Both the position numbers and the translations under genes were made by a program. The notes under the pieces were generated by a model, which worked only from the letters and a program-made list of their open reading frames with translations, was not told the origin of the DNA and searched no databases. Positions 24,774 through 33,739 of a stretch of DNA of 64,000 nt are shown piece by piece. Numbering within the stretch: position 1 is the stretch's first letter; each line of letters opens with the position of its first letter. Origin of the DNA: Kitasatospora sp. NBC_00315 (GTDB taxonomy: Bacteria > Actinomycetota > Actinomycetes > Streptomycetales > Streptomycetaceae); contig NZ_CP108025.1 in assembly GCF_041435095.1 (NCBI RefSeq), positions 310,001 to 374,000 of the forward strand, in the 5' to 3' direction.

Positions 24774-26507
24774 TCAGGCCAGGGAGAACTTCTGGGCGCC
24801 GGAGCCGTTGCAGTCCCAGATCTGCAGCCGGGTTCCGTTCGCGGTGGCGCCCGACGGCGAGTCGATGCACCGGCCGCTGGTGGGATTCGACAGCGAACCG
24901 TCGGTGTTGGCAACCCAGTTCTGGTAGCCGCCGCCGTTGCACGTGGCCAGCTGGAGCTGGGTGCCCGCGGCGCTGTTGCCGCCGGCGATGTCCAGGCACT
25001 TGCCGAGCGTGCGCAGGGTCTGGCCGCTCCAGGTCCACTTCTGGTCGAGTGAGGTCGCCTGCTGGCAGTCCCAGAGCTGGACCGCGGTGCCGTCGCCGCC
25101 GGTGTCCTCACCCGCCACGTCCACGCACTTGCCGCCCGGTGCGTAGATCGGAGTGCCGATGGAGAACTTCTGGGCGCCGGAGCCGTTGCAGTCCCAGATC
25201 TGCAGCCGGGTACCGTTCGCGGTGGCAGCCGACGGCGAGTCGATGCACCGGCCGCTGGCCGGGTTCCGCAGCGAGCCGTCGCTCTGCCGCACCCATGACT
25301 GGTAGCCACCGGTGTTGCACGTGGCGAGTTGCAGCTTCGTACCTGCGGCGCTGTTGCCGCCGACGATGTCCAGGCACTTGCCGAGGGTCTGCAGGGTCTG
25401 GCCGCTCCAGGTCCAGTGCTGGTCCTTGGCCCCCGACTGGCAGTCCCACAGCTGCACCGCCGTGCCGTCGCCGCCGGTGTCGTCACCTGCCACGTCCACG
25501 CACTTGCCGCCCGGACCGGTGATCGACTGGCCCGTCACCGAACCACCGCCGCCGCCACCACCGGAGCCGGGACCCTTGTTGTACACGGCCACCGAGTCGA
25601 CGACCAGCTTGCCGCCCGAGACCGTGGCCGCGTTCGGGCCCCCGCCGAAGGCGTCCGGGAAGCCGCCGCCGATCGCCAGGTCGTAGATGATGAAGAACGG
25701 GTGGTCGATCGCGTCGGACCAGGTCGTCGGGTCCACCTGGTTGGCGTTGACGGTGAAGAAGTTGTTCCCGTCGAGGTAGAACCGGATCTGCTCCGGTGAC
25801 ACCGAGCGGTCGATCTCCGCCGCGTAGTCGTGGAAGCCGCTCTGGCAGCCCGAACAGGCACGCTCGCCCGAGCCGATGCCGGTCGACTCGTTGCACGGAC
25901 CGCCCGGGTTCACGCCGCAGTGGATCGTACTGAAGACGGAACCGCGGCCGTTGATGTCCTCCATGATGTCGACCTCGCCGGACTTCGGCCAGGTCACACC
26001 GTCGCGCAGAGGTGCGCCGAGCATCCAGAACGCCGGCCAGTACCCGGCACCGTTGGCGGTGTTGACGTTCGGCTGCTGCAGGACGGACTCGATACGCACG
26101 ACTCCGCCCGCCGGGGCGCCGAAGGACGCCGACTGGGTCTCCACCCGCCCGGAGGTCCATCCGCCCCGCGGGTCGGAACCGGAATGCAGGGCCTGGAGCA
26201 CCAGATGACCCTGGCCGTCGTAGTAGACGTTCGAGGTGCTGCTGGTCATGGTCTCGATCTCACCGGTGCCGAAGTTGCTGCCCGGCCCGGTGTCGTACTT
26301 CCACAGGCTCTGATCGATACCGGTCCCGGACCCACCGTTGAAGTCGTCGCTCCAGGTGAGCGAGAAGCCCGACGGTGCCGGGGGCACCGCCGCCTCGGTG
26401 TTCGCCGTCCCGCTCACGGTGGCCGCCACCGTGAGCGCGACCACGGGTATCAATGAGAGCGCTCTCTTCCACGCGCGGCGCCCTGGCCGTGCACTGAGAA
26501 ATGTCAT
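24774..26507 (-). CDS. Secreted GH16 endo-beta-1,3-glucanase with two tandem CBM13 lectins
   Basis: 577 residues from ATG 26507. Signal peptide with RPGRRAWKRAL then a hydrophobic core, ending near NTEA. GH16 domain about residues 45-300 with the catalytic signature GEVDIMED (Glu178, Asp180, Glu183), as in laminarinases. A GSGGGGGGG linker leads to two ricin-type lectins (about 315-445 and 446-577) that are nearly identical (KCVDVAG, AVQLWDC, GKCLDI, QIWDCNGSGAQKFS), a recent internal duplication. The start has no good ribosome site; ATG 26531 (MADRHAAC) is an alternative. A GAGAGCGCTCTC palindrome lies inside the signal-peptide codons and recurs before the GH55 gene. Confidence 0.9.
   Translation of the reverse strand: MTFLSARPGRRAWKRALSLIPVVALTVAATVSGTANTEAAVPPAPSGFSLTWSDDFNGGSGTGIDQSLWKYDTGPGSNFGTGEIETMTSSTSNVYYDGQGHLVLQALHSGSDPRGGWTSGRVETQSASFGAPAGGVVRIESVLQQPNVNTANGAGYWPAFWMLGAPLRDGVTWPKSGEVDIMEDINGRGSVFSTIHCGVNPGGPCNESTGIGSGERACSGCQSGFHDYAAEIDRSVSPEQIRFYLDGNNFFTVNANQVDPTTWSDAIDHPFFIIYDLAIGGGFPDAFGGGPNAATVSGGKLVVDSVAVYNKGPGSGGGGGGGSVTGQSITGPGGKCVDVAGDDTGGDGTAVQLWDCQSGAKDQHWTWSGQTLQTLGKCLDIVGGNSAAGTKLQLATCNTGGYQSWVRQSDGSLRNPASGRCIDSPSAATANGTRLQIWDCNGSGAQKFSIGTPIYAPGGKCVDVAGEDTGGDGTAVQLWDCQQATSLDQKWTWSGQTLRTLGKCLDIAGGNSAAGTQLQLATCNGGGYQNWVANTDGSLSNPTSGRCIDSPSGATANGTRLQIWDCNGSGAQKFSLA
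26455..26466. promoter_or_regulatory. GAGAGCGCTCTC palindrome, copy 1
   Basis: 12-bp perfect palindrome, similar in form to LacI-family boxes such as CebR sites (GGGAGCGCTCCC). It overlaps codons 14-18 of the GH16 gene, about 40 bases after the start. The identical 12-mer lies 58 bases before the GH55 beta-1,3-glucanase gene. Shared control of the two laminarin enzymes is inferred. Confidence 0.5.
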
Positions 26508-26874
26508 GCATGCAGCATGCCGATCAGCCATCCGTTCAACAAGAAGCCCGGCGCATTCATCTTCCGGGAGCCCCAGCGAACGCACCCCACGCATCAGCAC
26601 GCGTCAGCCCGCGTCAGCACGGACACGGTGGGAGCTCACGCTCATCAGAGCTCTTTACCGGCACATGAGTTGGCGCTACTGAGTCTGCGTCAGCCGATGA
26701 GGAAGCGGTCGAACGGGACCAGCGCGTCGTGGCCGGGCTCGCGCAGGCCGGCCGCCTCCCGCTCGGCCCGTTGTTCGCCGCACGCGGGGTGGCGCAGGGG
26801 CGGCGGTGCGGTCGTTTCGACCCGGCACCCCCGGAGGGGTCGACTCTCCTCGGCCCGCTGAGCAGTTGTCCGGG
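26508..26874. other. Gene-free stretch between GH16 and a phosphatase gene
   Basis: 367 bases. It contains the GH16 upstream region. Reverse-strand codons ending ALVPFDRFLIG at 26690 look protein-like but have no start or family match, so they may be the tail of a lost gene. Confidence 0.4.
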
Positions 26875-28590
26875 TCAGCCGGCGGTGGGCGCGGCGCGGA
26901 GCGTGGCGGCCACGATGGTGGTGTCGTCGCGCTGCCAGTCGGCGCCGTGCTGTTCGACGGCGAGATACAGCGCTCGCACCGCCTCGGCGGGAGGCGTGCC
27001 GTGCGGGAGCCCTCGGACGCAGTCGCCGGCCGCTTCCTCGCCGAACTGCGTACCGGTCGGGCTCCTGGCCTCGGTGATGCCGTCCGTGGTCACCACCACG
27101 AGGTCGCCCGGTACGAAGCGGGTGGTCCTGGCCTGCCAGGGCTCGGTGGTCCCCGGTATCAGTGAGCTGACCAGCGGACCCGTCGTCGCCAGGCGTTCCA
27201 GGGCGCCGTCGCGCCGTCGAAGCAGGGGTTCCTCGTGCCCGGCGTTGAGCCACTGCAGCGAGCCGGTACGGGGGTCGATCCGGATCAGGGCCAGCGTGCT
27301 GAAGCGCTCCTCCTCGTCCGCCAGCATCGACCAGGCGGCGAAGGCGGCCGCCTCCAGGCCGAGCCCCAGCCGCAGCGCGGTGACCACCGCGCCCTTGAGC
27401 TGCACGGCGAGCAGTCCGGCCTGGACGCCGTGTCCGGAGACGTCACCGAGGATCAGCGCGGTGCTGTCGTCGGGCAGGGCGATGGTGTCGAAGTAGTCGC
27501 CCGCGAGGATCCCCTCCGCCGCGACCATCTCGCCGCACGCGCTCACGCCGGGACCGGCCGTGCCCTGGGCGGTCAGGATGCGGTTCAGCCCGAGCGCCGA
27601 CTCGCCGTTCTGCTCCAGCGCCTCCTGGTCGCGGCGGGACTCCCAGTGCAGCTCCCGCAGCCGCAGGTGCAGGCGTTCGGCATCCTCCGAGAGCCGGGCC
27701 GGCCACCCCGGCACCGGGTTCGGCGCGGGCGTGTCCGGCGGATCGGTCGCCGTCCGCCGAAGCTGCTGTTCGAGGGAGGACAGCGGCAGGATGATGCGGC
27801 GCGAAACCCGGTGCGAGATGACCAGCGCCGACAGCAGCAGTGCCCCGGTGGACGCGGCGGAGTAGAGCAGGAAGATGTCACGGTCGTCGGCCGCGTCGGC
27901 CCGCACGTGCGCCCGCACCTCGTTGATCAGTGCGTCCGTGGCAGCGGCGACGTTCTCGATCCGCTGCAGCGGGGCATCGCCGGTCCGGGGGTCAGCGGCC
28001 AGCCAGGAGTCCACGGCCAGACCGAGCCGTTGGGCGGGCTGCTTCAGCCCGGGGTAGGGGTCGAGCAGGAGGATCAGCTCCGACGAGCGGTCGCGGACCT
28101 CCTGGCCCTGGTACCACCAGGAGCCGGCATGGGTCGCGGGGAGCCGGTCGGTCGTGTTCAGGAAGCGCAGCTGGTGCTCGTGCACCGAGTCCATCAGCTC
28201 GCCGAGCTTGTCCTTGCCCGGCTCCAGATGACTGTTCAGCGCGTCAGCGCTGCGCTCCAGCCGGGTGTGGATCAGGTATCCGCCCATGGCCACGCCGGCC
28301 ACCAGCAGCAGGATGACCAGCAGGCACCAGTACAGGGCCGCTCGCGGGGACGCAGGCCGTCGATGACCGGTGGGGGCGGGGATGAACGGTGGGAGGCCGA
28401 TGACGGAGTTCCTGATCCTTCCGGGCGCCGTGCGCGCGCGTGGAGCCGTTCGCTGCGGTGCGTGCTCCACGTCTGCGCCCAGGGCGATAGCGCGGTCACA
28501 TCCGGTCCTGTCGCATCCCCCTCCCACCAGCGTCACAGGCCGGTCGACAGTTGTCAGGGGGCCGAAGGTCACATCTCCGGAGGACGACAT
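26875..28590 (-). CDS. Membrane-anchored SpoIIE-type PP2C phosphatase
   Basis: About 571 residues. One TM (ALYWCLLVILLLVAGVAMGGYL), a roughly 150-residue extracytoplasmic sensor of CHASE3-like helices (LERSADALNSHLEPGKDKLGELMDSVHEHQL), a second TM (IFLLYSAASTGALLLSALVI), a short coiled linker, then a complete PP2C domain with AGDYFDTIALPDD, GDVSGHG, AGHEEPLLRR, TDGITEAR and DDTTIVAA. The metal aspartates are intact, unlike the phosphatase at 8.2-10.3 kb. It would dephosphorylate an anti-sigma antagonist (RsbV-like) in a stress or developmental circuit. The start is uncertain: ATG 28590 after GGAAG is chosen; a later in-frame GTG is possible. Confidence 0.88.
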   Translation of the reverse strand: MSSSGDVTFGPLTTVDRPVTLVGGGCDRTGCDRAIALGADVEHAPQRTAPRARTAPGRIRNSVIGLPPFIPAPTGHRRPASPRAALYWCLLVILLLVAGVAMGGYLIHTRLERSADALNSHLEPGKDKLGELMDSVHEHQLRFLNTTDRLPATHAGSWWYQGQEVRDRSSELILLLDPYPGLKQPAQRLGLAVDSWLAADPRTGDAPLQRIENVAAATDALINEVRAHVRADAADDRDIFLLYSAASTGALLLSALVISHRVSRRIILPLSSLEQQLRRTATDPPDTPAPNPVPGWPARLSEDAERLHLRLRELHWESRRDQEALEQNGESALGLNRILTAQGTAGPGVSACGEMVAAEGILAGDYFDTIALPDDSTALILGDVSGHGVQAGLLAVQLKGAVVTALRLGLGLEAAAFAAWSMLADEEERFSTLALIRIDPRTGSLQWLNAGHEEPLLRRRDGALERLATTGPLVSSLIPGTTEPWQARTTRFVPGDLVVVTTDGITEARSPTGTQFGEEAAGDCVRGLPHGTPPAEAVRALYLAVEQHGADWQRDDTTIVAATLRAAPTAG

Positions 28591-28849
28591 GGCACTTCCG
28601 GCCTGACCTCGCCCGAACACGCCCTGTCGAGCGGTGAGCCGCAAGCGACCGCACCGTGAGCCGCAGGGCCGAGGCCGGAGGCACCCGACCCGGCACCGGC
28701 ACCGGGCCCGGCGGCAGCGGCACGCTCTCCCGCAGCCACCGATGATCTCCCGCACACTCACCGTGCGCTCGCGGAACGCGGCCTGGAACTGCTTCAGTGG
28801 CGGTGGACCGCCCGGCGGCCCGCCCCGTGGCCGGGCCGCCGGGCAGCTC

Positions 28850-29311
28850 TCAGGCGGAGCGCCCGCGCAGCGCGGCCGTGTCGAAGACGACCGTGGATTC
28901 CACCACCAGGCCGCCCACCAGCCGCATCCGGTCGACGCCCTCCCAGACGGCGGTCCGGCCGTCCACCGTGGCGGTGGCCTCCCAGCCGATGAAGACCACG
29001 CTCCCGCTCCGAGCGTGAGCGGTCACCCGCAACCGCAGGTCGGGAAAGCGTTCCAGGGTGCCGGCCACCTGAGCCTGCCAGTGGTCGAGGCCGACGATCG
29101 GCTCGGGGCGACCGGGCCAGTGCAGCACGATCTCGGGGTGGCTCAGGGTGCCCAGCGAGGCCGGGTCCGGCTCCGCCCAGAACGCGGACCAGCGGTCGGC
29201 GAAGTCGGCCGCACCGGTGCTCGCGGTTTTGGGGTCGCTCGGGTCGCTTCGGCCCGTGCGGGTGGTGCTCGTGGCCGACGCGGCCGGTTCCTGGGACTGG
29301 GTGTCTGTCAT
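28850..29311 (-). CDS. SnoaL/NTF2-like family protein
   Basis: 153 residues; ATG 29311 has GAGAGGA 7 bases upstream. After a Ser/Thr-rich 35-residue head, the cone-shaped alpha+beta fold reads FADRWSAFWAEPDPASLGTLSHPEIVLHWPGRPEPIVGLDHWQAQV, VVFIGWEATATVDGRTAVWEGVDRMRL. Ester- or steroid-isomerase-like polyketide cyclases share the fold; catalytic role not shown. Divergent from a TetR gene through a promoter rich in TACGTA palindromes. Confidence 0.8.
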   Translation of the reverse strand: MTDTQSQEPAASATSTTRTGRSDPSDPKTASTGAADFADRWSAFWAEPDPASLGTLSHPEIVLHWPGRPEPIVGLDHWQAQVAGTLERFPDLRLRVTAHARSGSVVFIGWEATATVDGRTAVWEGVDRMRLVGGLVVESTVVFDTAALRGRSA

Positions 29312-29346
29312 GAGCTGTCCTCTCCCCCAGTGGGAAGCTAGTTGCA

Positions 29347-29395
29347 TACCGGCAGTACGTACTTGCGGTATGGAACTTACGTACCGTTAGTATCT
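29347..29395. promoter_or_regulatory. Candidate operator region between SnoaL-like and TetR genes
   Basis: TACCGGCAGTAC-GTACTTGCGGTA (29347-29370) is 20/24 self-complementary around AGTACGTACT. A related half TTACGTACCGTT follows at 29377-29388. Two TACGTA-centred sites in a 104-base divergent promoter fit binding by the neighbouring TetR protein. Confidence 0.55.
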
Positions 29396-29415
29396 GGTGT
29401 CAAGAGGAGGCAGCA

Positions 29416-30006
29416 GTGGCCAGAAGGACCCAGGCGGACCGCTCGGAGAACACCACCGGAGAGATCGTCGACGCGGCGATCACCCTCTTCGGCCGGGAGG
29501 GCTACGCCGCCGTGTCGATCGACGGGATCGCCCGCGCGGCGGGCGTCACCAAGGGCGCGGTCTACCACCACTTCGACGGCAAGACCGCACTCCTGCGGGC
29601 CGCCTTCGTCCACCAGGAGCAGCGCCGCGCGCAGCAGTTGGCCGCAGCTGCCGCCGGATCGCCGGACGCGCTGACCGCCGTCCGGGCCGGCTGTGCGGCC
29701 TTCCTGCGCACCTGCCTGGACCCCGCGGTACGGCGGATCCTGCTGCTCGACGGGCCGGCCGTGCTCGGGTGGGAGAGCATCCGCGCGATCGAGGCCGAGT
29801 ACAGCGTCGCGCTGCTTCGCCGGGGTCTCGCCAACGCCACGGCCGAAGGCCGGCTGCGGGCCGGCGACCTCGAGATCCGCACGCACCTGCTGCTCGGCGC
29901 CCTCTGCGAAGCGGGCATGCTGCTCGCCCGGGCCTCCGACTCGGAGGCCGCGCTGGCCGGCGTCACCCGCGAGGTCGACGCGCTGCTGGAGGCCTTCGCG
30001 ACGTAG
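29416..30006 (+). CDS. TetR/AcrR-family transcriptional regulator
   Basis: 196 residues from GTG 29416 with AGGAGG 5 bases upstream. Helix-turn-helix VSIDGIARAAGVTKGAVYHHFDGKTALLRAAFV. The C-terminal domain (LRTCLDPAVRRILLLDGPAVLGW, THLLLGALCEAGMLLARA) is of the TetR_C type seen in small-ligand sensors. Probably controls itself and the divergent SnoaL-like gene. Confidence 0.92.
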   Translation: MARRTQADRSENTTGEIVDAAITLFGREGYAAVSIDGIARAAGVTKGAVYHHFDGKTALLRAAFVHQEQRRAQQLAAAAAGSPDALTAVRAGCAAFLRTCLDPAVRRILLLDGPAVLGWESIRAIEAEYSVALLRRGLANATAEGRLRAGDLEIRTHLLLGALCEAGMLLARASDSEAALAGVTREVDALLEAFAT

Positions 30007-30251
30007 GCGGGTGTTGGGTCAGGCGCCCGGGGACACGGCGCCGGCGTCACCCTGGCAACCGGCCCTCGAAACGCGGGGCGGAGGTGGCCGCCCGGCCGGC
30101 CGGAGGACACGGCGACCCGGTCATGTGCGGTTTGTTTGATTTTCTGTCGAATATGTTGACTCTCGTGCGCAGATCGCCCACGCTCCGGACTGACAACGAT
30201 GTCCGGCGGCCTTCCGGGGAACTTCGGAAGGCGCGAGGGAAGGCGGGAACC

Positions 30252-31733
30252 ATGTCAAAAGTGATCTTCGGCCCCGGGGTACCACTGCTGCGCTGGGCAT
30301 GCGCCGTTCTCCTGGCCGTTGTGGCGGTCCTCCTGTCGCCGCCGCTCGACGCGCGCGCGGCGACGGTCAGCACGTTCGCGCCCGGAGCGGCCTGGAACGA
30401 CCAGAACGGCAACCAGCTCCAGATGCACGGTCTGGGCATCGTGAAATCCGGCGGCACCTGGTACGGCTTCGGCGAGGACAAGAACGGCGGCGAGTCGGCG
30501 GGCGACGCGCCCTTCCGCTCGATCCCCTGCTTCTCCTCCACCGACCTGCGGAACTGGACCTTCAGGAGCAGCGCCCTGCCCCGCCAGGCCGGTGGCGACC
30601 TCGGGCCCGACCGCGTCGTGGAACGGCCGAAGGTCGTCTACAACGCCTCGACGTCGACGTACGTGATGTACCTCCACATCGACGACCCCACGTACGCGGA
30701 GGCGAAGGTCGGGGTGGCGACCAGTGCCACGCCCTGCGGTCCCTACACCTACCGGGGCAGCTTCCGGCCGCTGGGGTTCGAGAGTCGTGACGAGAGCCTG
30801 TTCCAGGACACCGACGGAAGCGCCTACCTGCTCACCGAGGACCGGGCGCACGGCCTGCGCGTCGAGCGACTCTCCTCCGACTACCTCTCGGTGGCCTCCG
30901 GTGTCGCCCTGCTGCCCGGCTACGAGTCACCGGCGATGATGAAGTCCGGCGGCCGCTACTTCATCCTGGGCTCGCACCTGACCGGCTGGAACACCAACGA
31001 CAACGTCTACGCGAGCGCCACCTCGCTCGGCGGCCCCTGGACGCCGTTCACGAACTTCGCGCCCGCCGGGACGGCGACCTACAACACCCAGACGGCGAAC
31101 ATCATCCAGGTCAGCGGGTCGGCGGGCACCACGTACGTCTACGCCGGCGACCGCTGGAACCCCGCAGACCTCGGAAGTTCCCGGATGGTCTGGCTGCCGA
31201 TCACGGTCTCCGGACCGACGCTGAACGTCGGGTGGTTCGGCTCCTGGTCGCTGGACGTGTCGGCCGGCACCTGGTCGGCCGACTCCTCGGTGCCGGGGGA
31301 AGGGAACCACGTCCTCACCGGCGTGGGCAGCGGCCAGGTCGTCGACGTGAACGGCGCCTCGGCGGACGACGGCGCAGCCGTCGTCCAGTGGCCCGCGAAC
31401 GGCGGGGCGAACCAGACCTGGAACCTGCGCCGCGCGTACGGCAACGTGTTCAGCGTGGTCAGCGCGAAGAGCGGCAAGTGCCTCGACGTCTCGGGCGCGT
31501 CAACCGCTCCCGGCGGGGCCCTCGTCCAGTGGACGTGCTCGGGGGCGGCGAACCAGCTCTGGGCCTTCGACGCGGTCGGCGACTACGCCTCACCCTCGAA
31601 CACCTCCTACGTGCTCCGGAGCATGAGCAGCGGACTCGTCGTCGACGTCCCCGACCACTCCACGAGCGCCGGCACGGCGCTGGACCAGTGGAGCGGCAAC
31701 GGCGGGGCGAACCAGGTGTGGCGCGTCTCCTGA
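30252..31733 (+). CDS. Secreted GH43 (subfamily 24-like) exo-beta-1,3-galactanase with CBM13
   Basis: 493 residues. Signal peptide ends near DARAA (residue 37). The five-blade propeller carries GTWYGFGEDKNGG, VERPKVVYNASTSTYVMY, PCGPYTYRG, RDESLFQDTDGSAYLLTED and GYESPAMMKSGGRYFILGSHLTGW, a pattern typical of the galactanase-type GH43 proteins. A ricin-type lectin (about 345-493) with VVQWPANGGANQTWNL, LVQWTCSGAANQLWAF and LDQWSGNGGANQVW follows. The likely role is attack on the beta-1,3-galactan backbone of type II arabinogalactan. ATG 30252 is chosen by the signal peptide; G-rich sequence 9 bases upstream can serve as ribosome site. Confidence 0.87.
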   Translation: MSKVIFGPGVPLLRWACAVLLAVVAVLLSPPLDARAATVSTFAPGAAWNDQNGNQLQMHGLGIVKSGGTWYGFGEDKNGGESAGDAPFRSIPCFSSTDLRNWTFRSSALPRQAGGDLGPDRVVERPKVVYNASTSTYVMYLHIDDPTYAEAKVGVATSATPCGPYTYRGSFRPLGFESRDESLFQDTDGSAYLLTEDRAHGLRVERLSSDYLSVASGVALLPGYESPAMMKSGGRYFILGSHLTGWNTNDNVYASATSLGGPWTPFTNFAPAGTATYNTQTANIIQVSGSAGTTYVYAGDRWNPADLGSSRMVWLPITVSGPTLNVGWFGSWSLDVSAGTWSADSSVPGEGNHVLTGVGSGQVVDVNGASADDGAAVVQWPANGGANQTWNLRRAYGNVFSVVSAKSGKCLDVSGASTAPGGALVQWTCSGAANQLWAFDAVGDYASPSNTSYVLRSMSSGLVVDVPDHSTSAGTALDQWSGNGGANQVWRVS

Positions 31734-31758
31734 CGCCCCGCCCGGTACGGACGAACGC

Positions 31759-31787
31759 GCGTCCCGGTCCGGACCGGTCCGGGACGC
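31759..31787 (+). terminator. Terminator of the GH43 gene
   Basis: Stem GCGTCCCGG (31759-31767) with CCGGGACGC (31779-31787), 25 bases past the stop codon; the inner GGTCCGGACC is itself palindromic. Confidence 0.65.
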
Positions 31788-32021
31788 CTGCTCCACGCAC
31801 GGTCCCGGCGGTACGGTCCGGGTGCGGCGGCCGGGGTGCGGCGGCCGGGGCCGGGGTCGGGGCCGGGCCGAAAGCCGTCCGGGCCGGGACGCGACACAAG
31901 CCGAGGCGGCGGCCGTGACCTGCGCCTGCGCGCCGACACCCGGAACTCACCAGGGCGGTCCGTGTCGGGGCGGGCAGGCTCACCGGTTCCCCGGAGCAGA
32001 ACTCGCCGTCGGGCCCGTGAA

Positions 32022-32918
32022 TCAGAACGCGGTGCGGCTGCCGCTCCTGGGGTCGTCGGCGGCGCGGTGGTCGGTGTAGAGGCCGGCGCGGGCGCGCCGG
32101 CGCCAAGGCCTGGCGTAGCGGAGGGCGATGTCGATGTCCGGGTCGGTGGAGTGGAGGTCGAGGTCGGTGATCGCGAGGGCGGGTCGGTTGTGGGCGGGGG
32201 CGCGGGTGAGCCAGCGACCCCCGGGGGCGACGATGCCGGCGGGGGCGCCGGCGGCGAATTGGGCGGCGACGGCGTAGCCGAGCCAGTAGTTGTAGAGGGT
32301 GCCGTAGGCCTGGGCGACGGTGGCGCGGGCGGGGTCGTCGACCATGACCGACAGCAGGACGCAGTCGACGTCCAAGCGTTCGTACTCGGCGAAGAGGGCG
32401 GGGAAGTTCGCCTCGATGCAGATCGCGAGGCCGAAGCGGACGCCGTCCACGTCGAAGACCGTGGGTTCGGGCCGGCCGGGGGTGTAGAGATAGGACAGTT
32501 CGGTGTGCGACAGGTACCGCTTGTCGTACCTGTCGACGAGGCGGCCTTGGTCGGAGACGACGTAGAGGCTGTTGTGCGGACGCGCCGGCGGGGTGAGCGG
32601 GTGGAGCGAGCCGAAGACCGTCCACAGGCCCAGCTCGCCGGCAAGGGCCGCGATCCGCTCCGCCTCCTCGCGCAGGACCTCCCACCCGGCGCCGGACCAG
32701 TCCGCAGGCGCCAGGGTGCCGTCGGGGCCGGCCGCCACCACCCGCTTGTGCGGGTAGACGAGAGCCCCCTCCGGGAACTGCACCAGCCGCGCGCCCGCCC
32801 CGGCCGCCTCGACCATCAGGGCCCGGATCTCCTCCCCCGCCGCACGGACCGCTCCCCGGTCCCCCGGATCCTCCGGCACCGTGCTCTGCGCCACCGCCAA
32901 CCGCAATGTCCTCACCAT
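32022..32918 (-). CDS. Carbon-nitrogen hydrolase (nitrilase superfamily)
   Basis: 298 residues. Catalytic triad visible: Glu in FPEGALVYP, Lys in RYDKRYLSHTE, Cys in AICIEANFP. Four-layer alpha-beta fold throughout (LRLAVAQSTVPED, ARLVQFPEG, LGLWTVFGSLHPL, FDVDGVRFGLAICIE). Closest in style to amidases of the CN-hydrolase family acting on small amides; substrate unknown. ATG 32918. The (CCACCG)n array lies 145 bases upstream. Confidence 0.92.
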   Translation of the reverse strand: MVRTLRLAVAQSTVPEDPGDRGAVRAAGEEIRALMVEAAGAGARLVQFPEGALVYPHKRVVAAGPDGTLAPADWSGAGWEVLREEAERIAALAGELGLWTVFGSLHPLTPPARPHNSLYVVSDQGRLVDRYDKRYLSHTELSYLYTPGRPEPTVFDVDGVRFGLAICIEANFPALFAEYERLDVDCVLLSVMVDDPARATVAQAYGTLYNYWLGYAVAAQFAAGAPAGIVAPGGRWLTRAPAHNRPALAITDLDLHSTDPDIDIALRYARPWRRRARAGLYTDHRAADDPRSGSRTAF

Positions 32919-33061
32919 CCGGTGACCGTACCCGGCACGGCCAGGCCGCCGCCCGGCGCCCGCCGGGCGGTCACCCGCACGTGTCCCAGCCTCGGCTGCG
33001 ACGCGGGCGGGCCCGGATTCCGTCCGGAGAGATCGGCATGGTCCACCGACCAGGCCGAGAC

Positions 33062-33110
33062 GCCACCGCCACCGCCACCGCCACCGCCACCGCCACCGCC
33101 ACCGCCACCG
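33062..33110. repeat. Hexanucleotide array (GCCACC)n, eight copies
   Basis: About 48 bases of perfect six-base repeat. It lies outside any supported gene, upstream of the nitrilase start. Such arrays mutate by slippage. Confidence 0.95.
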
Positions 33111-33280
33111 CTTGATCGTTTCTACTGCGGCGGCGGTCACCGCAACCGCCGGCAGCGGAGGCTTCCGGTCCTGGTCAAGCGGCTGCGGGGCCGGACGGAC
33201 ACCGGCATCGCTCCTCCTCGCCGGCCTGGGATTTCTGGACGGGCCGGTTGGCCGGGCCGCAGAAGGGAACGATGGTTGGT

Positions 33281-33556
33281 ATGCAAACGCAATGGGTGCA
33301 CCAGTTCCGGGACCGCCCGGACGCCAAGGACGTCGAGACCCTGATCCCGGTCGAGGAGTTGAACCGGCCCCGCCAGATTCTCGCCCGCGAGCGCGAGGGT
33401 GCCGAGGGCCTGGTCGACGGATACATCCTGCAGAGCCTCAACGGACGCTCGCGTACCGCTGTCTACACCTGGGTGCGAGCCGGTCCTCCGGAGCCGGTCG
33501 CCGAGTACCTGCTGGACCTCCTGGCCGAGGTCTATCCCCGGGGAAAGGCCCGGTAG
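33281..33556 (+). CDS. 91-aa hypothetical protein, paralogue 1
   Basis: 91 residues from ATG 33281. Its sequence (TQWVHQFRDRPDAKDVETL, LNRPRQILAREREG, SRTAVYTWVRAG) is about 75% identical to the protein at 44157-44432, and the DNA just upstream (GGTTGGCCGGG ... GGTTGGTATG) is also shared. Small, soluble, charged, alpha-helical; no cysteines here. Family not recognised. ATG 33272 is an alternative start. Confidence 0.75.
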   Translation: MQTQWVHQFRDRPDAKDVETLIPVEELNRPRQILAREREGAEGLVDGYILQSLNGRSRTAVYTWVRAGPPEPVAEYLLDLLAEVYPRGKAR

Positions 33557-33739
33557 GCCGGCCAGGCCACCCCGGCCGGCTGCCCTGCCCACCCCGGCCG
33601 CCGGCCGGGACCGCCCCGAGGCAGGGCGGAAGACCTCACAGCCAGGCAGCTCGGTCCGTGATTCACCCTGGGCGTCGAGACCGAGGACGAACACGGCCCA
33701 CCGCCGCGTCGACGAGGCCGCAGCGGCGGGCCGTCCGTT

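Noticed and set aside
26875..28761. Longer phosphatase start at 28761
   Set aside because: It adds Arg/Cys-rich low-complexity sequence upstream of the first TM; ATG 28590 with GGAAG fits better.
33062..33110. Possible CRISPR array
   Set aside because: The repeats are contiguous six-base units without spacers.
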